Positions 39,166-48,829 of a stretch of 64,000 nucleotides of DNA are shown piece by piece (within the stretch, counting starts at the first letter, position 1; each line of letters begins with the position of its first letter). Location of the stretch: assembly GCF_000022325.1 (NCBI RefSeq), contig NC_012034.1, positions 1-64,000 on the forward strand. Reading direction: 5' to 3'. The stretch is from Caldicellulosiruptor bescii DSM 6725. Lineage in GTDB: Bacteria > Bacillota > Thermoanaerobacteria > Caldicellulosiruptorales > Caldicellulosiruptoraceae. Below the pieces are notes generated by a model. That model was not told the DNA's origin. It ran no database searches and was given only the letters and a program-made list of their open reading frames with translations. The translations under genes and the position numbers were made by a program.

Positions 39166-40521
39166 ATGAGAGAGGAGTTTTACAAGGTCTTTTTAACTGA
39201 AGATGAGATACCTCATAGCTGGTATAACATCACTGCTGATTTAAAAACACCACTTGACCCGCCGCTTGACCCATCAACAAAAGAATTGATTGACCCAAGT
39301 AAACTCAAAGCAATTTTCCCTGAAGAGCTAATAAAACAAGAGATGACAACAGAGGCATTTGTACCAATTCCAGAGGAAGTGTTAGAGTTTTACAAACAGT
39401 ACAGACCAACTCCGCTTATCAGAGCAAAACGACTGGAAAAAATTCTTGATACTCCTGCAAAAATATTTTATAAGTATGAAGGTGCAACTCCATCTGGAAG
39501 CCACAAGTTAAATACTGCTATACCACAGGCATATTATAACAAAAAAGAAGGAATAAAAAGGCTTGCAACAGAGACAGGTGCGGGCCAGTGGGGGTCTGCT
39601 TTGGCAATTGCCTGCAACTTCTTTGGACTTGATTGCACAGTATACATGGTAAAGGTAAGCTACAATCAAAAGCCTTACAGAAGGATATTAATGGAAACAT
39701 TCGGAGCAAAGGTAATACCAAGTCCAAGTGAACTTACAGAGGCAGGAAGAAAAATTCTTGCACAAGATCCGAACTCACCCGGAAGCCTTGGCATTGCAAT
39801 AAGCGAGGCAGTGGAAGATGCCGCAACTCATCCTGATACAAACTATTCCTTAGGAAGTGTTTTAAATCATGTTATTTTGCATCAAACTATAATTGGAGAA
39901 GAAGCAAAACTACAAATGGAAAAGATAGATGAATATCCCGACATAGTTATTGGATGCTGCGGAGGTGGCAGCAACTTTGCAGGAATTAGCTTTCCTTTCT
40001 TGAGGGATAAATTAAGAAATGGAAGGAATGTAAGAGCAATAGCAGTTGAACCTGCGGCATGTCCAACTTTAACAAAAGGTAAGTATACATATGACTTTGG
40101 AGATGTTGCAGGGCTCACACCTCTTCTTAAAATGTACACGGTAGGAAGCCAATTCGTTCCACCAAGTATTCATGCAGGAGGGCTCCGATATCACGGTGAT
40201 TCGCCGATTGTTAGCAGACTTTATAAGGATGGAATAATTGAAGCAAGAGCATATAAACAAAGAGAAGTATTTGAAGCAGCTATTTTATTCGCAAGATCAG
40301 AAGGCATTATTCCAGCGCCTGAATCTGCTCATGCTATCAAAGCTGCAATAGATGAAGCAATCAAAGCACGTGAAGAAGGTGTCAGAAAGACAATTTTAAT
40401 TTCCTTGAGCGGACATGGTAACTTTGATTTAGCTGCATATGATGATTATTTAAACGGCAGGCTTGAGGATATTGAGATTTCTGATGAAGATATTAAAAAA
40501 TCATTGATCAAATTGCCATAA
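39166..40521 (+). CDS. trpB: tryptophan synthase beta chain, TrpB2 type
   Basis: A PLP enzyme that condenses indole with serine to give tryptophan. At 451 residues it has the longer N terminus typical of TrpB2. The PLP lysine is in [12 protein letters not shown], followed by [12 protein letters not shown], a glycine-rich phosphate loop [10 protein letters not shown] and a C-terminal [18 protein letters not shown] 39166 follows GAGGAG. No trpA or other trp gene is nearby; TrpB2 proteins are often encoded apart and may salvage free indole. A hairpin terminator separates it from the convergent WG-repeat gene. Confidence 0.93.
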   Translation: MREEFYKVFLTEDEIPHSWYNITADLKTPLDPPLDPSTKELIDPSKLKAIFPEELIKQEMTTEAFVPIPEEVLEFYKQYRPTPLIRAKRLEKILDTPAKIFYKYEGATPSGSHKLNTAIPQAYYNKKEGIKRLATETGAGQWGSALAIACNFFGLDCTVYMVKVSYNQKPYRRILMETFGAKVIPSPSELTEAGRKILAQDPNSPGSLGIAISEAVEDAATHPDTNYSLGSVLNHVILHQTIIGEEAKLQMEKIDEYPDIVIGCCGGGSNFAGISFPFLRDKLRNGRNVRAIAVEPAACPTLTKGKYTYDFGDVAGLTPLLKMYTVGSQFVPPSIHAGGLRYHGDSPIVSRLYKDGIIEARAYKQREVFEAAILFARSEGIIPAPESAHAIKAAIDEAIKAREEGVRKTILISLSGHGNFDLAAYDDYLNGRLEDIEISDEDIKKSLIKLP

Positions 40522-40538
40522 AACAGAAGAAAAAACCA

Positions 40539-40568
40539 AGGGGGCAAGGTTATTTTCCTTGCCCTCTT
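40539..40568. terminator. bidirectional terminator between trpB and the WG-repeat gene
   Basis: GGGCAAGG (40542-40549) pairs with CCTTGCCC (40557-40564), extended by A40539-T40567 and neighbours. T-rich flanks lie on both sides, and the minus-strand stop codon is inside the loop. Confidence 0.75.
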
Positions 40569-42073
40569 AAAACAAGTCCAACCTTTTTTGATTTTTTATC
40601 AATCACAACATAGCCAAATTTGGGGAATTTAAGTGTATATTTATAAAGCTCATAAGCTCTGGAGTTTATTATGGAATCTGGAGCATATCTAAACCTGTAG
40701 GTTTCACTGTCCACAAAAGAATATTGAGAATTCTTAGCTGAAAACTTTACTACAAAACTGCCTTTTGTATCTATAAGCCCTACATAATCCTTTGTAGCAA
40801 CAGCAGCCATCTGAGCAAAAAATGGACCTGCTTGAGTATATTGAGGTTTTATAACAAACTTTCCAGAAGGATTAATATATCCCCATAAATTTGACTTCAT
40901 TACAGCAGCGTATCCTTCAGAAAAGTTTTCTGCTTTATCAAACTGAGGTTTTATAACTACTTTAAAGTTTTTGTCCATAAATCCCCATTTTCCATTTTGT
41001 TTAAAAGCTATTTTTCCTTCGCTGAGTTCTTTTATATCATCAAGTTGAGGCTTAACTACGTATTTTCCGTTTATATCAACAATTCCCCATTTTTTATTTT
41101 TACAAACTGCAATGAAATTGGTAAACCCAATATTTTTGACATTATCATAGTATTCTTTGCTTTTAGTTTGTGTATAACCTTTACTGGTTGCTTTTTGAAA
41201 CACAAGGAAGTATTTATTGCCAATAATTTCGCTGGAAATATAATCAGGTGATGTTTTGTTTGACTCATTTTTACTCAAAGATGTTGCAGGTTTTGATTCA
41301 TTTGCTAACATATTCTTCACAGCTTCTGTAAACTTGCTGTCTGATAAAGCTTCTTCAAAAGAATTATATTTAAAATCTACAAACACATTTCCATCTATAT
41401 TAACAGCTCCGCACTTTTCATCTTTTGATACAAGAATGTATTCTAAATAAGAATTTGGCCATATTCCATCTTTCAAATCAAGAGCATAAAGACAGAACTC
41501 TTTTTTGTTTTCATCTGACAAAGTACACTTGGCATGGGGATTTGGATATTTTCCATTTGGGTTATATGGGAGTACAACCACAAAGTACATTTTGTCAAAC
41601 TGAGGACTGACATAGATTTTTTTATCCAGATTCAAAAAACCGTATTTGCCCTCTTTTTTGCAAAAATATAAATTTAGCCAAGGATTTAAAACCTCAAGAG
41701 AATCTAACTCTGGTTTTACAAGAATTTTGGCGCTTGTATCCACAAAACCTGCTCTGCCATTTTGCCAGATAACAAAGATATCTTTGTAAAATTTATCCTC
41801 AATACCCATTATTGAAGGACTGTCGTAAACTACAGGTTCTATCTTATCAAACTGAGGCTTTAAAAGAACATTGCCAGATGAGCTAAGAATTCCCCATTTG
41901 CCACCTTGAAAATAAGAAATCCAGCCGTTTTCCCAGAACATTACATTTTCAAACTGCGGTTTTATATACACAAACTTTTGAGAAGAGGCTTGCTGAGCAT
42001 GCGCAAAAGTCAGACTGTAAGTGAGCCAGATAAATACCAATACAAGACATATAAAACTTTTAATCCTTCTCAT
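40550..42073 (-). CDS. secreted WG-repeat protein
   Basis: A 507-residue exported protein with an N-terminal signal segment (about 5-30, ending near AHAQQ). It carries about ten WG repeats, such as GKWGFMDKNFKVVIKPQFD, NLWGYINPSGKFVIKPQYT and GGKWGILSSSGNVLLKPQFD. WG repeats are short beta-rich units of unsettled function in many surface proteins. The frame opens at 42088, but GGAGG lies between that codon and ATG 42073, which leaves MRRIKSFICL as a normal signal start. It is monocistronic. Confidence 0.88.
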   Translation of the reverse strand: MRRIKSFICLVLVFIWLTYSLTFAHAQQASSQKFVYIKPQFENVMFWENGWISYFQGGKWGILSSSGNVLLKPQFDKIEPVVYDSPSIMGIEDKFYKDIFVIWQNGRAGFVDTSAKILVKPELDSLEVLNPWLNLYFCKKEGKYGFLNLDKKIYVSPQFDKMYFVVVLPYNPNGKYPNPHAKCTLSDENKKEFCLYALDLKDGIWPNSYLEYILVSKDEKCGAVNIDGNVFVDFKYNSFEEALSDSKFTEAVKNMLANESKPATSLSKNESNKTSPDYISSEIIGNKYFLVFQKATSKGYTQTKSKEYYDNVKNIGFTNFIAVCKNKKWGIVDINGKYVVKPQLDDIKELSEGKIAFKQNGKWGFMDKNFKVVIKPQFDKAENFSEGYAAVMKSNLWGYINPSGKFVIKPQYTQAGPFFAQMAAVATKDYVGLIDTKGSFVVKFSAKNSQYSFVDSETYRFRYAPDSIINSRAYELYKYTLKFPKFGYVVIDKKSKKVGLVLRGQGK

Positions 42074-42226
42074 AAAAATCTCCTCCATTTCACTATTTTT
42101 CTTGCCATGTTTTTCTTCTGTAACATTTAAATCTGCCTAAATCAAATCAATTTGATAAAAAATAACTCTAAGGATATTATAAGCAATTTATCAAATACAT
42201 TCAACCAAAAAGTAAAAAGTGCACAG

Positions 42227-42255
42227 TTAATTTTTAGCATGAAATTTAGTACAAT
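42227..42255 (+). promoter_or_regulatory. probable promoter of the lemA operon
   Basis: TTAATT (42227-42232), 17 bases, TACAAT (42250-42255), about 60 bases before the LemA start. Confidence 0.4.
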
Positions 42256-42316
42256 AAAATAGTGGGTATATAGATACATGTAGTCAAAAAATATAATAGG
42301 AAGGAGAAGTGAAAAA

Positions 42317-42886
42317 TTGAAGAAAAGCACAAAGATCCTTTTAGCTGCTTTAGTTTTGGTTGTAGTAGCTGTTATGTACACCTTTTCGACGTATAATAGC
42401 CTTGTTCGTTTGGCAGAAAATGTTGACAGCAAATGGAGCCAAGTTGAAAATCAGCTGCAAAGAAGGGCAGACCTCATACCCAATTTAGTTAACACTGTCA
42501 AAGGATATGCAAAACACGAAAAAGAGATTTTTGAAACTCTTGCTCAGGCAAGGTCAAAGCTTTTAAATTCCTCAACAGTAGAAGATAAAGCAAAGGCAAA
42601 CGATGAGCTTTCCTCGGCAATTTCAAGGCTTTTGATGATAGTTGAAAACTACCCAAATCTTAAAGCCGACAGAACATTTGTGCAGCTTATGGATGAGCTA
42701 TCTGGTACAGAAAACAGAATTGCGGTTGCAAGAAAGGATTACAACGATGCAGTAAAACAATACAATATGAAAATTAAGGTTTTTCCGAACGTTTTGATTG
42801 CAAGGATGTTTGGGTTTGAAGAGCGCCAGTATTTTCAAGCATCAAGCCAAGCTAAGAGTGTGCCTTCTGTTGACTTTTCGAAATGA
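42317..42886 (+). CDS. LemA family protein
   Basis: A 189-residue membrane-anchored protein with one N-terminal transmembrane helix (about 7-25). The helical LemA domain shows the hallmark NVDSKWSQVENQLQRRADL followed by IPNLVNTVKGYAKHE. The C terminus has FGFEERQYFQAS. The start is TTG 42317, 7 bases after AAGGAGAAG; the nearby GTG reads into a stop. It pairs with the downstream TPM gene, as LemA does in many bacteria. The biochemical role is unknown. Confidence 0.92.
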   Translation: MKKSTKILLAALVLVVVAVMYTFSTYNSLVRLAENVDSKWSQVENQLQRRADLIPNLVNTVKGYAKHEKEIFETLAQARSKLLNSSTVEDKAKANDELSSAISRLLMIVENYPNLKADRTFVQLMDELSGTENRIAVARKDYNDAVKQYNMKIKVFPNVLIARMFGFEERQYFQASSQAKSVPSVDFSK

Positions 42887-42903
42887 AAAGGAGAAGATTG
42901 GTG

Positions 42904-43764
42904 ATGAAAATAAAACCAAGTTTAGTTCTCAGAGTACTTGCAGCAGTGTTTGTAATTGCAGTTTTAAGCCTTCTGTTTGCATCTTTTGCTGAAGCTCTTG
43001 CTCAGATTCCCAAAAAGCCTGTTGAAAATGTCTACATTTTTGACTATGCAGACTTGATTGATAGCTCTGATGAAGATGAAATGAGGGCTTTGGCAAAAGA
43101 GATAGAAGATAAATCAAAAGCAGAGATAGTGGTTGTGACAGTAGAAAGTCTTGGAAACTACACAATAGAAGAGTATGCAAATGAGCTATTCAATAGCTGG
43201 GGAATTGGTGACAAGGATCTTAACAATGGCGTTTTGATTCTTGTCAATAAAGAGAATTTACTTTCAGGCAAAAAAGGAAGAATAAGAATAGAAGTTGGAT
43301 ATGGTTTGGAAGGTGCAATTCCAGATGGAAAGGCAGGCAGGATACTTGACGAGTACGCTATACCTGCATTTGAGAGTAAAGAGTATTCGAAGGGAATAAA
43401 AGATACATTTTTTGCAGTGGCAAGCGAGGTTGCAAATGAGTATGGGATAAAAGTAAATGGGCTTTCAGAGTATGGTGCTTCGAAAGATGTTGCTCAAGAT
43501 AGTTCTTCCACAACAGTCTATGTAGGAGATGAAGAAATAGATATATCTGGATTTGGTGTTTTTATTGTTGTATTTCTGATAATAATCTTTTCACTTATAA
43601 ACAGAAGACAAAGAAGAACATACTGGTGGGGACAAGACCCTTGGGATAAAGACCATCACCATTTTGGTGGGTTTGGTGGTTTTGGTGGCGGTGGTGGCTC
43701 TTCTGGTGGTGGCTTTGGCGGATTTGGTGGAGGGTCATCTGGCGGTGGCGGTGCAAGCAGGTAA
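42904..43764 (+). CDS. TPM-domain membrane protein (YgcG-like)
   Basis: A 286-residue protein with a signal segment (about 5-30), a TPM domain (VYIFDYADLIDSSDEDEMRA ... EIVVVTVESL ... GYGLEGAIPDGKAGRIL), a transmembrane helix near residue 220 and a Gly/Ser-rich tail of FGGFGGGGG type. TPM proteins accompany LemA; some plant relatives act in photosystem repair, and the bacterial role is open. The frame opens at 42883, but AAAAGGAGAAG (42886-42896) precedes ATG 42904, which gives a better signal peptide. The stop lies inside the terminator stem. Confidence 0.88.
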   Translation: MKIKPSLVLRVLAAVFVIAVLSLLFASFAEALAQIPKKPVENVYIFDYADLIDSSDEDEMRALAKEIEDKSKAEIVVVTVESLGNYTIEEYANELFNSWGIGDKDLNNGVLILVNKENLLSGKKGRIRIEVGYGLEGAIPDGKAGRILDEYAIPAFESKEYSKGIKDTFFAVASEVANEYGIKVNGLSEYGASKDVAQDSSSTTVYVGDEEIDISGFGVFIVVFLIIIFSLINRRQRRTYWWGQDPWDKDHHHFGGFGGFGGGGGSSGGGFGGFGGGSSGGGGASR

Positions 43765-43780
43765 AAAGCCTGCTTTTTTT
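43755..43780 (+). terminator. terminator after the LemA/TPM operon
   Basis: AAGCAGG (43755-43761) pairs with CCTGCTT (43769-43775), followed by a T run. The TAA stop is in the loop. Confidence 0.8.
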
Positions 43781-43893
43781 GTTTTATTTTGATTTTCTGA
43801 TATGGTAAAATTAATAAGTATAAAAAGATTTATATTCGAGAGCTTTCAAAATTAAAAGAACACTATTAAAAGAACACTGGAGCTGAGAACAGG

Positions 43894-46800
43894 ATGCAAG
43901 AGCTTGCACAAAAAATATATGATTCAATAACAGATGATATGATGAGAAGACTTGCTTCAAATGATAATGTTTATATTCGCGGAGTGCAGCTTTACAACCA
44001 CAAAAGGGTGAGAAATCCAAAATTTAATCCAGAGCTTATGATAGTCGAAGCAAGGGTAGAAGGTGATACAGGCACTTATAATGTCATGTTAGAACTTGAC
44101 ACTGATATAAAACAAGAAAAAGATAAGATAAAAATAAGCATTTATAAGGTGGGATTTTATTGTGAATGTAAGGCTGCTCAGACGTATAAAGGACTTTGCA
44201 AGCATTCGGTTGCACTTTTAAAAGCTCTCTCTAAAGGCGATGTGGAAGTTGTAGACTATCCAACGCCAATTTTTGAAGAAATCAAAAGGCAGGTATTGGA
44301 AGAAGAAAAACAAAGAAGAAAATCAGAATTTAAGGTGAGGTTAGAAAAAATAAAGAAGGCATATAGCTATGCAGCAACAAGGCTGATATCAGAGACAAAT
44401 ATAAAACCTAATGTAAGTTTGAAAAAAATAATTGAGTCTGTATCTATTGATGTTTTAAATGTAAGGCTCAAGATACACCTTGAGAACATTGGAAAAGAAT
44501 ATTTTGTTAGAGACATAGAATCTTTTTTAGAAGCTTATTTTGAGAAAAATGAATTTCAGATTAGCAAAAAGTTTACATATAATCCGTATATTCACATTTT
44601 TCCAGAAGAAGACAAGGAACTTTTAGAATTTATCTATAAATTACAGAAGATAAAACCAACTATTATCCACAGAGATTATTTTAATATTCCTTATTCTTGG
44701 TGGGATGAATTTTTCAAAATTATCAATGGGCAGGAGATTTTTATTTCCTATGAAGAAGCTCATAGCCAAACAGATGAATATGGAAAAATAAGAGTTGACA
44801 TTCACAGACCAGTTGAAATTGACATTTTTGTCGATTTGGATGGAGAAGAGGCAGTTGTAAAATCTGAGTTTTTGAAAGAGGCAGATATACTTGATTGGAC
44901 AGAACAAGCAAGATTTATAGTATACAAAGATACTCTGACTATACTCAAAGAACCTCAAAACTTTATAATCTATCCACTTCATTACTTTAACGCTGTTGAA
45001 TTTGTAGAGGATGAGCCTCAGGGAGAAATAAGGCTGAATAAAGAAGATTTAAAAGAGTTTATAGCATATACTTATCCTATTGCAAAAGACTGCTGCAAGT
45101 TTGAGATATCACCAAAAGTAAAAGAATTTTTAAACATAAAAGATGATGCGGAACTAAAATTAAAGATTTTGTTTGATACTTATAAAAAAGGAATTTCTGC
45201 GCAAGTGAAATATACAGATGGTTCAAAGGATTTAGAACCCCAAAAAACGGGAATAAAAAGAGATTTAATAAAAGAGCTAAAAATTCATAACATCTTTTTA
45301 GCTTATGGTTTTGATAAAAATCCAGAAGGGTTATATGTTTTAGAAGATGATGAAAAAATTTTTAGCTTTGTGACCGGTGGACTTTCAGCTCTGATGAACA
45401 TTGCAGATGTGTACTATTCAGAGACTTTCAAGAGTTTTAAGATAAAAAAGAAGGCAAAATTCAATGTAAAAGTCAGTTTGAATCATGCATCGATAGAGTT
45501 TTGGCTTTCAGCTGAGGATATTCCGCAGGATGAAGTGCCGGATGTTCTGGCTTCTTTGGAAGAGAAAAAGAAATACCACAGGCTCAAAGACGGTACAATC
45601 CTGCTCTTGAGTGACCCAGAGCTTGAAAATATTCATGAGATTGTAAAAGCGCTTGACATCTCCAAAAAAGACCTCAAGAAAGGAAAAGCGGTTTTCAGCA
45701 AGTTTCATGCTCTTTACTTGGCTGAAGTGCTCGAGAAGTCAAGCATTGGTGTTTCAAAAAATGATGCTTTTGATATTTATGTTCAGAAGATGAAGAGGGT
45801 AGAAGATACCACAATTGAAATTCCTGAACATTTGGATAGTATGCTTAGAGAATATCAAAAAGTTGGTGTGAAGTGGCTTTCGCATCTTTATTTGAATGGC
45901 TTTGGCGGCATCTTGGCAGATGACATGGGTCTTGGCAAGACAGTGCAGGTTTTGTCGTTTATATCAGCATGCAAGGATAAGATAGCAGGACCTTGTTTGG
46001 TTGTTGCGCCGACCTCACTTGTTTACAACTGGCAGCAGGAGACACAAAAGTTTACACCTGATTTAAAAACAGTTGTGGTTGATGGCACTCCTGCAAAAAG
46101 AAGCGAAATCATTGAAAATCTCAAAGATTATGATATAGTGATTACCTCATATTCGCTTTTGAAAAGAGACATTGACCTTTACAAAGACTTAGAATTTTCA
46201 GTTTGCGTGGTGGATGAAGCTCAGCACATCAAAAACCCGCAGTCGCTCAGCAAAGAAGCTGTCAGCAGAATAAACGCAAAATGCTGTTTTGCTTTGACCG
46301 GCACGCCGATAGAGAATAATTTGTCTGAGCTGTGGTCAATATTTGACTTTGTGCTGCCAGGGTATCTTGGCACGCACACAAGGTTTTCTGAGAGGTTTGA
46401 AAAACCGATTGAAAAACAAAATGATGAAAAAGCTTTAAAGCTTCTTCAGAAGATGATAGCACCGTTTGTTCTAAGAAGACTCAAAAAAGATGTTTTGTCT
46501 GAGCTTCCAGAAAAGATTGAGACTAACCTTGAAGTTAATATGACACCTGAACAGGAAAATATATATAAGCTGTATCTTTTGAAGGCAAGAGAGGATATCA
46601 AAAAAGAGATAGATCTAAAAGGATTTGAAAAGAGCAAGATTAAAATATTTTCAATATTTACACGGCTTCGCCAGATATGCTGTCATCCGAAACTGTTTTT
46701 GCAAAACTATGAAGGTTCATCTGGCAAGATTGAACTTTTTGAAGAGATTTTAGAAGATGTTATAGAAAGCGGGCACAGAGTTGTTGTATTTTCTCAATGG

Positions 46801-47232
46801 GTAGAGATGCTGAAGATTTTAGAAGAAAGGATAAAAGAAAAAGGTTTTGAATATTTTTACCTGGACGGGTCAACAAAATCAGAAGAGAGAATTGATATGG
46901 TAAACAAGTTCAACAGTGGGCAAAAACAGGTATTTTTAGTATCGCTCAAAGCAGGCGGATTTGGGCTAAATCTTACTGGAGCTGATGTTGTGATACTGTA
47001 TGACCTTTGGTGGAACCCTGCTGTTGAAAATCAAGCCATGGACAGAGCACACAGGATTGGTCAAGAAAACTCTGTTCAAGTTTTCAGGCTCATTACCAGA
47101 AACACCATTGAAGAGAGAATCTTTGAACTTCAGCAGAAGAAAAAGGATCTTTTTGACAGCATAGTTTCTTCAGCCCAGACATTCCTCACAGAGCTTTCTG
47201 AAGATGAGCTCATGCAGCTTCTTGAAGAGTAA
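43894..47232 (+). CDS. SNF2-family helicase with SWIM zinc finger
   Basis: A 1112-residue Swi2/Snf2-type DNA translocase. An N-terminal SWIM finger (CECKAAQ...GLCKH, C-x-C...C-x-H) lies near residue 90. A bacterial SNF2-associated region of about 500 residues follows. The motor then begins near 650: motif I ILADDMGLGKTVQ, motif II VVDEAQHIKN, ALTGTPIENN, and motif VI QAMDRAHRIGQ. Such proteins remodel nucleoprotein or remove bound proteins; the exact target is unknown. A Uma2 gene follows 25 bases later and may be co-transcribed. Confidence 0.93.
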   Translation: MQELAQKIYDSITDDMMRRLASNDNVYIRGVQLYNHKRVRNPKFNPELMIVEARVEGDTGTYNVMLELDTDIKQEKDKIKISIYKVGFYCECKAAQTYKGLCKHSVALLKALSKGDVEVVDYPTPIFEEIKRQVLEEEKQRRKSEFKVRLEKIKKAYSYAATRLISETNIKPNVSLKKIIESVSIDVLNVRLKIHLENIGKEYFVRDIESFLEAYFEKNEFQISKKFTYNPYIHIFPEEDKELLEFIYKLQKIKPTIIHRDYFNIPYSWWDEFFKIINGQEIFISYEEAHSQTDEYGKIRVDIHRPVEIDIFVDLDGEEAVVKSEFLKEADILDWTEQARFIVYKDTLTILKEPQNFIIYPLHYFNAVEFVEDEPQGEIRLNKEDLKEFIAYTYPIAKDCCKFEISPKVKEFLNIKDDAELKLKILFDTYKKGISAQVKYTDGSKDLEPQKTGIKRDLIKELKIHNIFLAYGFDKNPEGLYVLEDDEKIFSFVTGGLSALMNIADVYYSETFKSFKIKKKAKFNVKVSLNHASIEFWLSAEDIPQDEVPDVLASLEEKKKYHRLKDGTILLLSDPELENIHEIVKALDISKKDLKKGKAVFSKFHALYLAEVLEKSSIGVSKNDAFDIYVQKMKRVEDTTIEIPEHLDSMLREYQKVGVKWLSHLYLNGFGGILADDMGLGKTVQVLSFISACKDKIAGPCLVVAPTSLVYNWQQETQKFTPDLKTVVVDGTPAKRSEIIENLKDYDIVITSYSLLKRDIDLYKDLEFSVCVVDEAQHIKNPQSLSKEAVSRINAKCCFALTGTPIENNLSELWSIFDFVLPGYLGTHTRFSERFEKPIEKQNDEKALKLLQKMIAPFVLRRLKKDVLSELPEKIETNLEVNMTPEQENIYKLYLLKAREDIKKEIDLKGFEKSKIKIFSIFTRLRQICCHPKLFLQNYEGSSGKIELFEEILEDVIESGHRVVVFSQWVEMLKILEERIKEKGFEYFYLDGSTKSEERIDMVNKFNSGQKQVFLVSLKAGGFGLNLTGADVVILYDLWWNPAVENQAMDRAHRIGQENSVQVFRLITRNTIEERIFELQQKKKDLFDSIVSSAQTFLTELSEDELMQLLEE

Positions 47233-47257
47233 TTAAGTATTTCAAAGGGTGATTGTT

Positions 47258-47833
47258 ATGGAAGAAATGCAAAAAAGTGATGTTAACACTTATTCAGATT
47301 TGAAAAGAATTTCTGAAAATCAAGCATATAGCTTGATTGATGGAACTTTGTTTTTGCATGCTGCGCCAAGCTGGCAGCATCAAAAGGTTTTGAAAGAGCT
47401 GATGATCATATTTGGTAACTATTTGAAAGATAAAGACTGCGAAATATTCTCAGCACCATTTGATGTGTTTTTGGAGGCAAAGGATGAACATGAAGTTGAA
47501 AATGCCACAACCGTTGTTCAGCCAGACTTGACTATAATCTGTGACAAATCAAAACTTGCAAAAACAGGGTATATAGGTGCCCCGCAAATGATAATAGAGA
47601 TAACCTCGCCTTCTACAGTTAAGTTGGATAGAGTTTTGAAGTTCAACAAATATGAAGAGGCAGGTGTAAAAGAATACTGGGTTGTAGAACCGGAAAATAA
47701 AATAATCACTTGTTTGGTATTAGAGCCAGACGGCTGCTATGGAAGACCAAAGATGTTTTCAGAAGGGGACATAATAAAGGTTGCTACTTTTCCTGATTTA
47801 GAAGTACATGTGGATGAGATTTTTAAAATATAA
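47258..47833 (+). CDS. Uma2 family endonuclease (DUF820), copy 2
   Basis: A 191-residue paralogue of the protein at 35140-35721. It has VQPDLTIICDKSKL, APQMIIEITSPST and KEYWVVEPENK, giving the same PD-(D/E)XK-like layout. ATG 47258 follows AAAGGGTGA; the open frame from GTG 47249 overlaps that site. It lies 25 bases after the SNF2 gene in the same direction and ends at a strong terminator, so the two probably share a transcript. Confidence 0.85.
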   Translation: MEEMQKSDVNTYSDLKRISENQAYSLIDGTLFLHAAPSWQHQKVLKELMIIFGNYLKDKDCEIFSAPFDVFLEAKDEHEVENATTVVQPDLTIICDKSKLAKTGYIGAPQMIIEITSPSTVKLDRVLKFNKYEEAGVKEYWVVEPENKIITCLVLEPDGCYGRPKMFSEGDIIKVATFPDLEVHVDEIFKI

Positions 47834-47837
47834 CAGC

Positions 47838-47880
47838 GGGGCAAGCAGGTGAAAAGCCTGCCTGCCCAAAATTTTTGTTT
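47838..47880 (+). terminator. terminator after the second Uma2 gene
   Basis: GGGCAAGCAGG (47839-47849) pairs with CCTGCCTGCCC (47857-47867), with a 2-base internal mismatch. AAAATTTTTG follows. Confidence 0.8.
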
Positions 47881-47899
47881 TAAAAAGTTCACTTCTTCT

Positions 47900-48532
47900 C
47901 TAAGCCTGGGACTTTAATCTATCAATAGCACTTCTCAAGCCCGGGATAAAGGCTATTATCAAACACACGGCAAGATCAGGACCAAGATAAGTTGCATTGT
48001 AGATGGCAGAATACACAACCGGACTTGTACCTTTTGGCGCGTATGATGCAAAGAACACAACTCCAGATATAAAATGAAATACAAATCTTCCAAAGCCACC
48101 TGCTAAAATTCCCAAAGGCAGATTCTTTCTAAAAAATCCTGCAAATCCGAGAGCACCAAAGGATAGTGGATAGTCTAAAAGTAGCTGTGCCCAGTGGACA
48201 ACATAGGGGTCTTGTATTAGCTGCAGTATTCCATAAGCCATTCCTGCAACAATACCCGCAAATGGACCAAACATATAAGCATATGCAAAGAGTGGCAGCA
48301 TGCTTGCAGGTGTGATTGAACCGCCCTGTGGCATTCTGTAAAATTTTATAAACGAAAGTATAAACGATAGTGATATAGCTACCCCACCATATACAAGAGC
48401 TTTTGTTGTGAACTTTTGTCGTTTTTGCGCAAGGAACAAAAAGACGCTAATAAATATCAAAACGATGACTATCGCAAGTGAATACCATTTTAGTTTTGCA
48501 AAGTCTTTGAATATGCTTGCAATATAACTCAT
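47900..48532 (-). CDS. thiT: ThiT-like thiamine ECF transporter S component
   Basis: A 210-residue integral membrane protein with about six hydrophobic segments. The signature FYRMPQGGSITPASMLPLFAY, then GPFAGIVAGMAYGILQ and LLLDYPLSFGALGFAG, is typical of ThiT (YuaJ). ThiT binds thiamine and works with a shared ECF energizing module, not encoded here. An extra N-terminal hydrophobic segment is present. The start at ATG 48532 follows AAAAGGAGATG. I saw no TPP riboswitch upstream. Confidence 0.88.
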   Translation of the reverse strand: MSYIASIFKDFAKLKWYSLAIVIVLIFISVFLFLAQKRQKFTTKALVYGGVAISLSFILSFIKFYRMPQGGSITPASMLPLFAYAYMFGPFAGIVAGMAYGILQLIQDPYVVHWAQLLLDYPLSFGALGFAGFFRKNLPLGILAGGFGRFVFHFISGVVFFASYAPKGTSPVVYSAIYNATYLGPDLAVCLIIAFIPGLRSAIDRLKSQA

Positions 48533-48737
48533 CAGCTTTCATCTCCTTTTTTAAAGTTTGCATAAATTTGCGGCTTCAATAATTATATCACAAGAACTAT
48601 CCCTTTGAGATGTAAAAAATAAAGTAGAGAATAGAAACCAAAAAAACAAATGACGGAGCAAAATGATAGTAATATTATGGAGAAGAAGGATATGGCAAAA
48701 TAATTAATGAAGCAAGCTAACATAATTATTTCTATCA

Positions 48738-48765
48738 TTGACAAAAAAATAAAATTTGATAAAAT
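48738..48765 (+). promoter_or_regulatory. promoter of the ABC-MoxR operon
   Basis: TTGACA (48738-48743), a 16-base spacer and TAAAAT (48760-48765), 64 bases before the first gene. The rest of the 297-base gap 48533-48829 is AT-rich with no other recognised element. Confidence 0.65.
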
Positions 48766-48829
48766 GATAGAGAGTAAAAATTGATAAATAATTTCTTAAT
48801 AACAATTTCAAGTGAAAGGGGCAAAATCA

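Noticed and set aside
48533-48829. TPP riboswitch upstream of thiT
   Set aside because: The conserved CTGAGA and ACCTGATC-type segments are not present on the minus strand of this gap.
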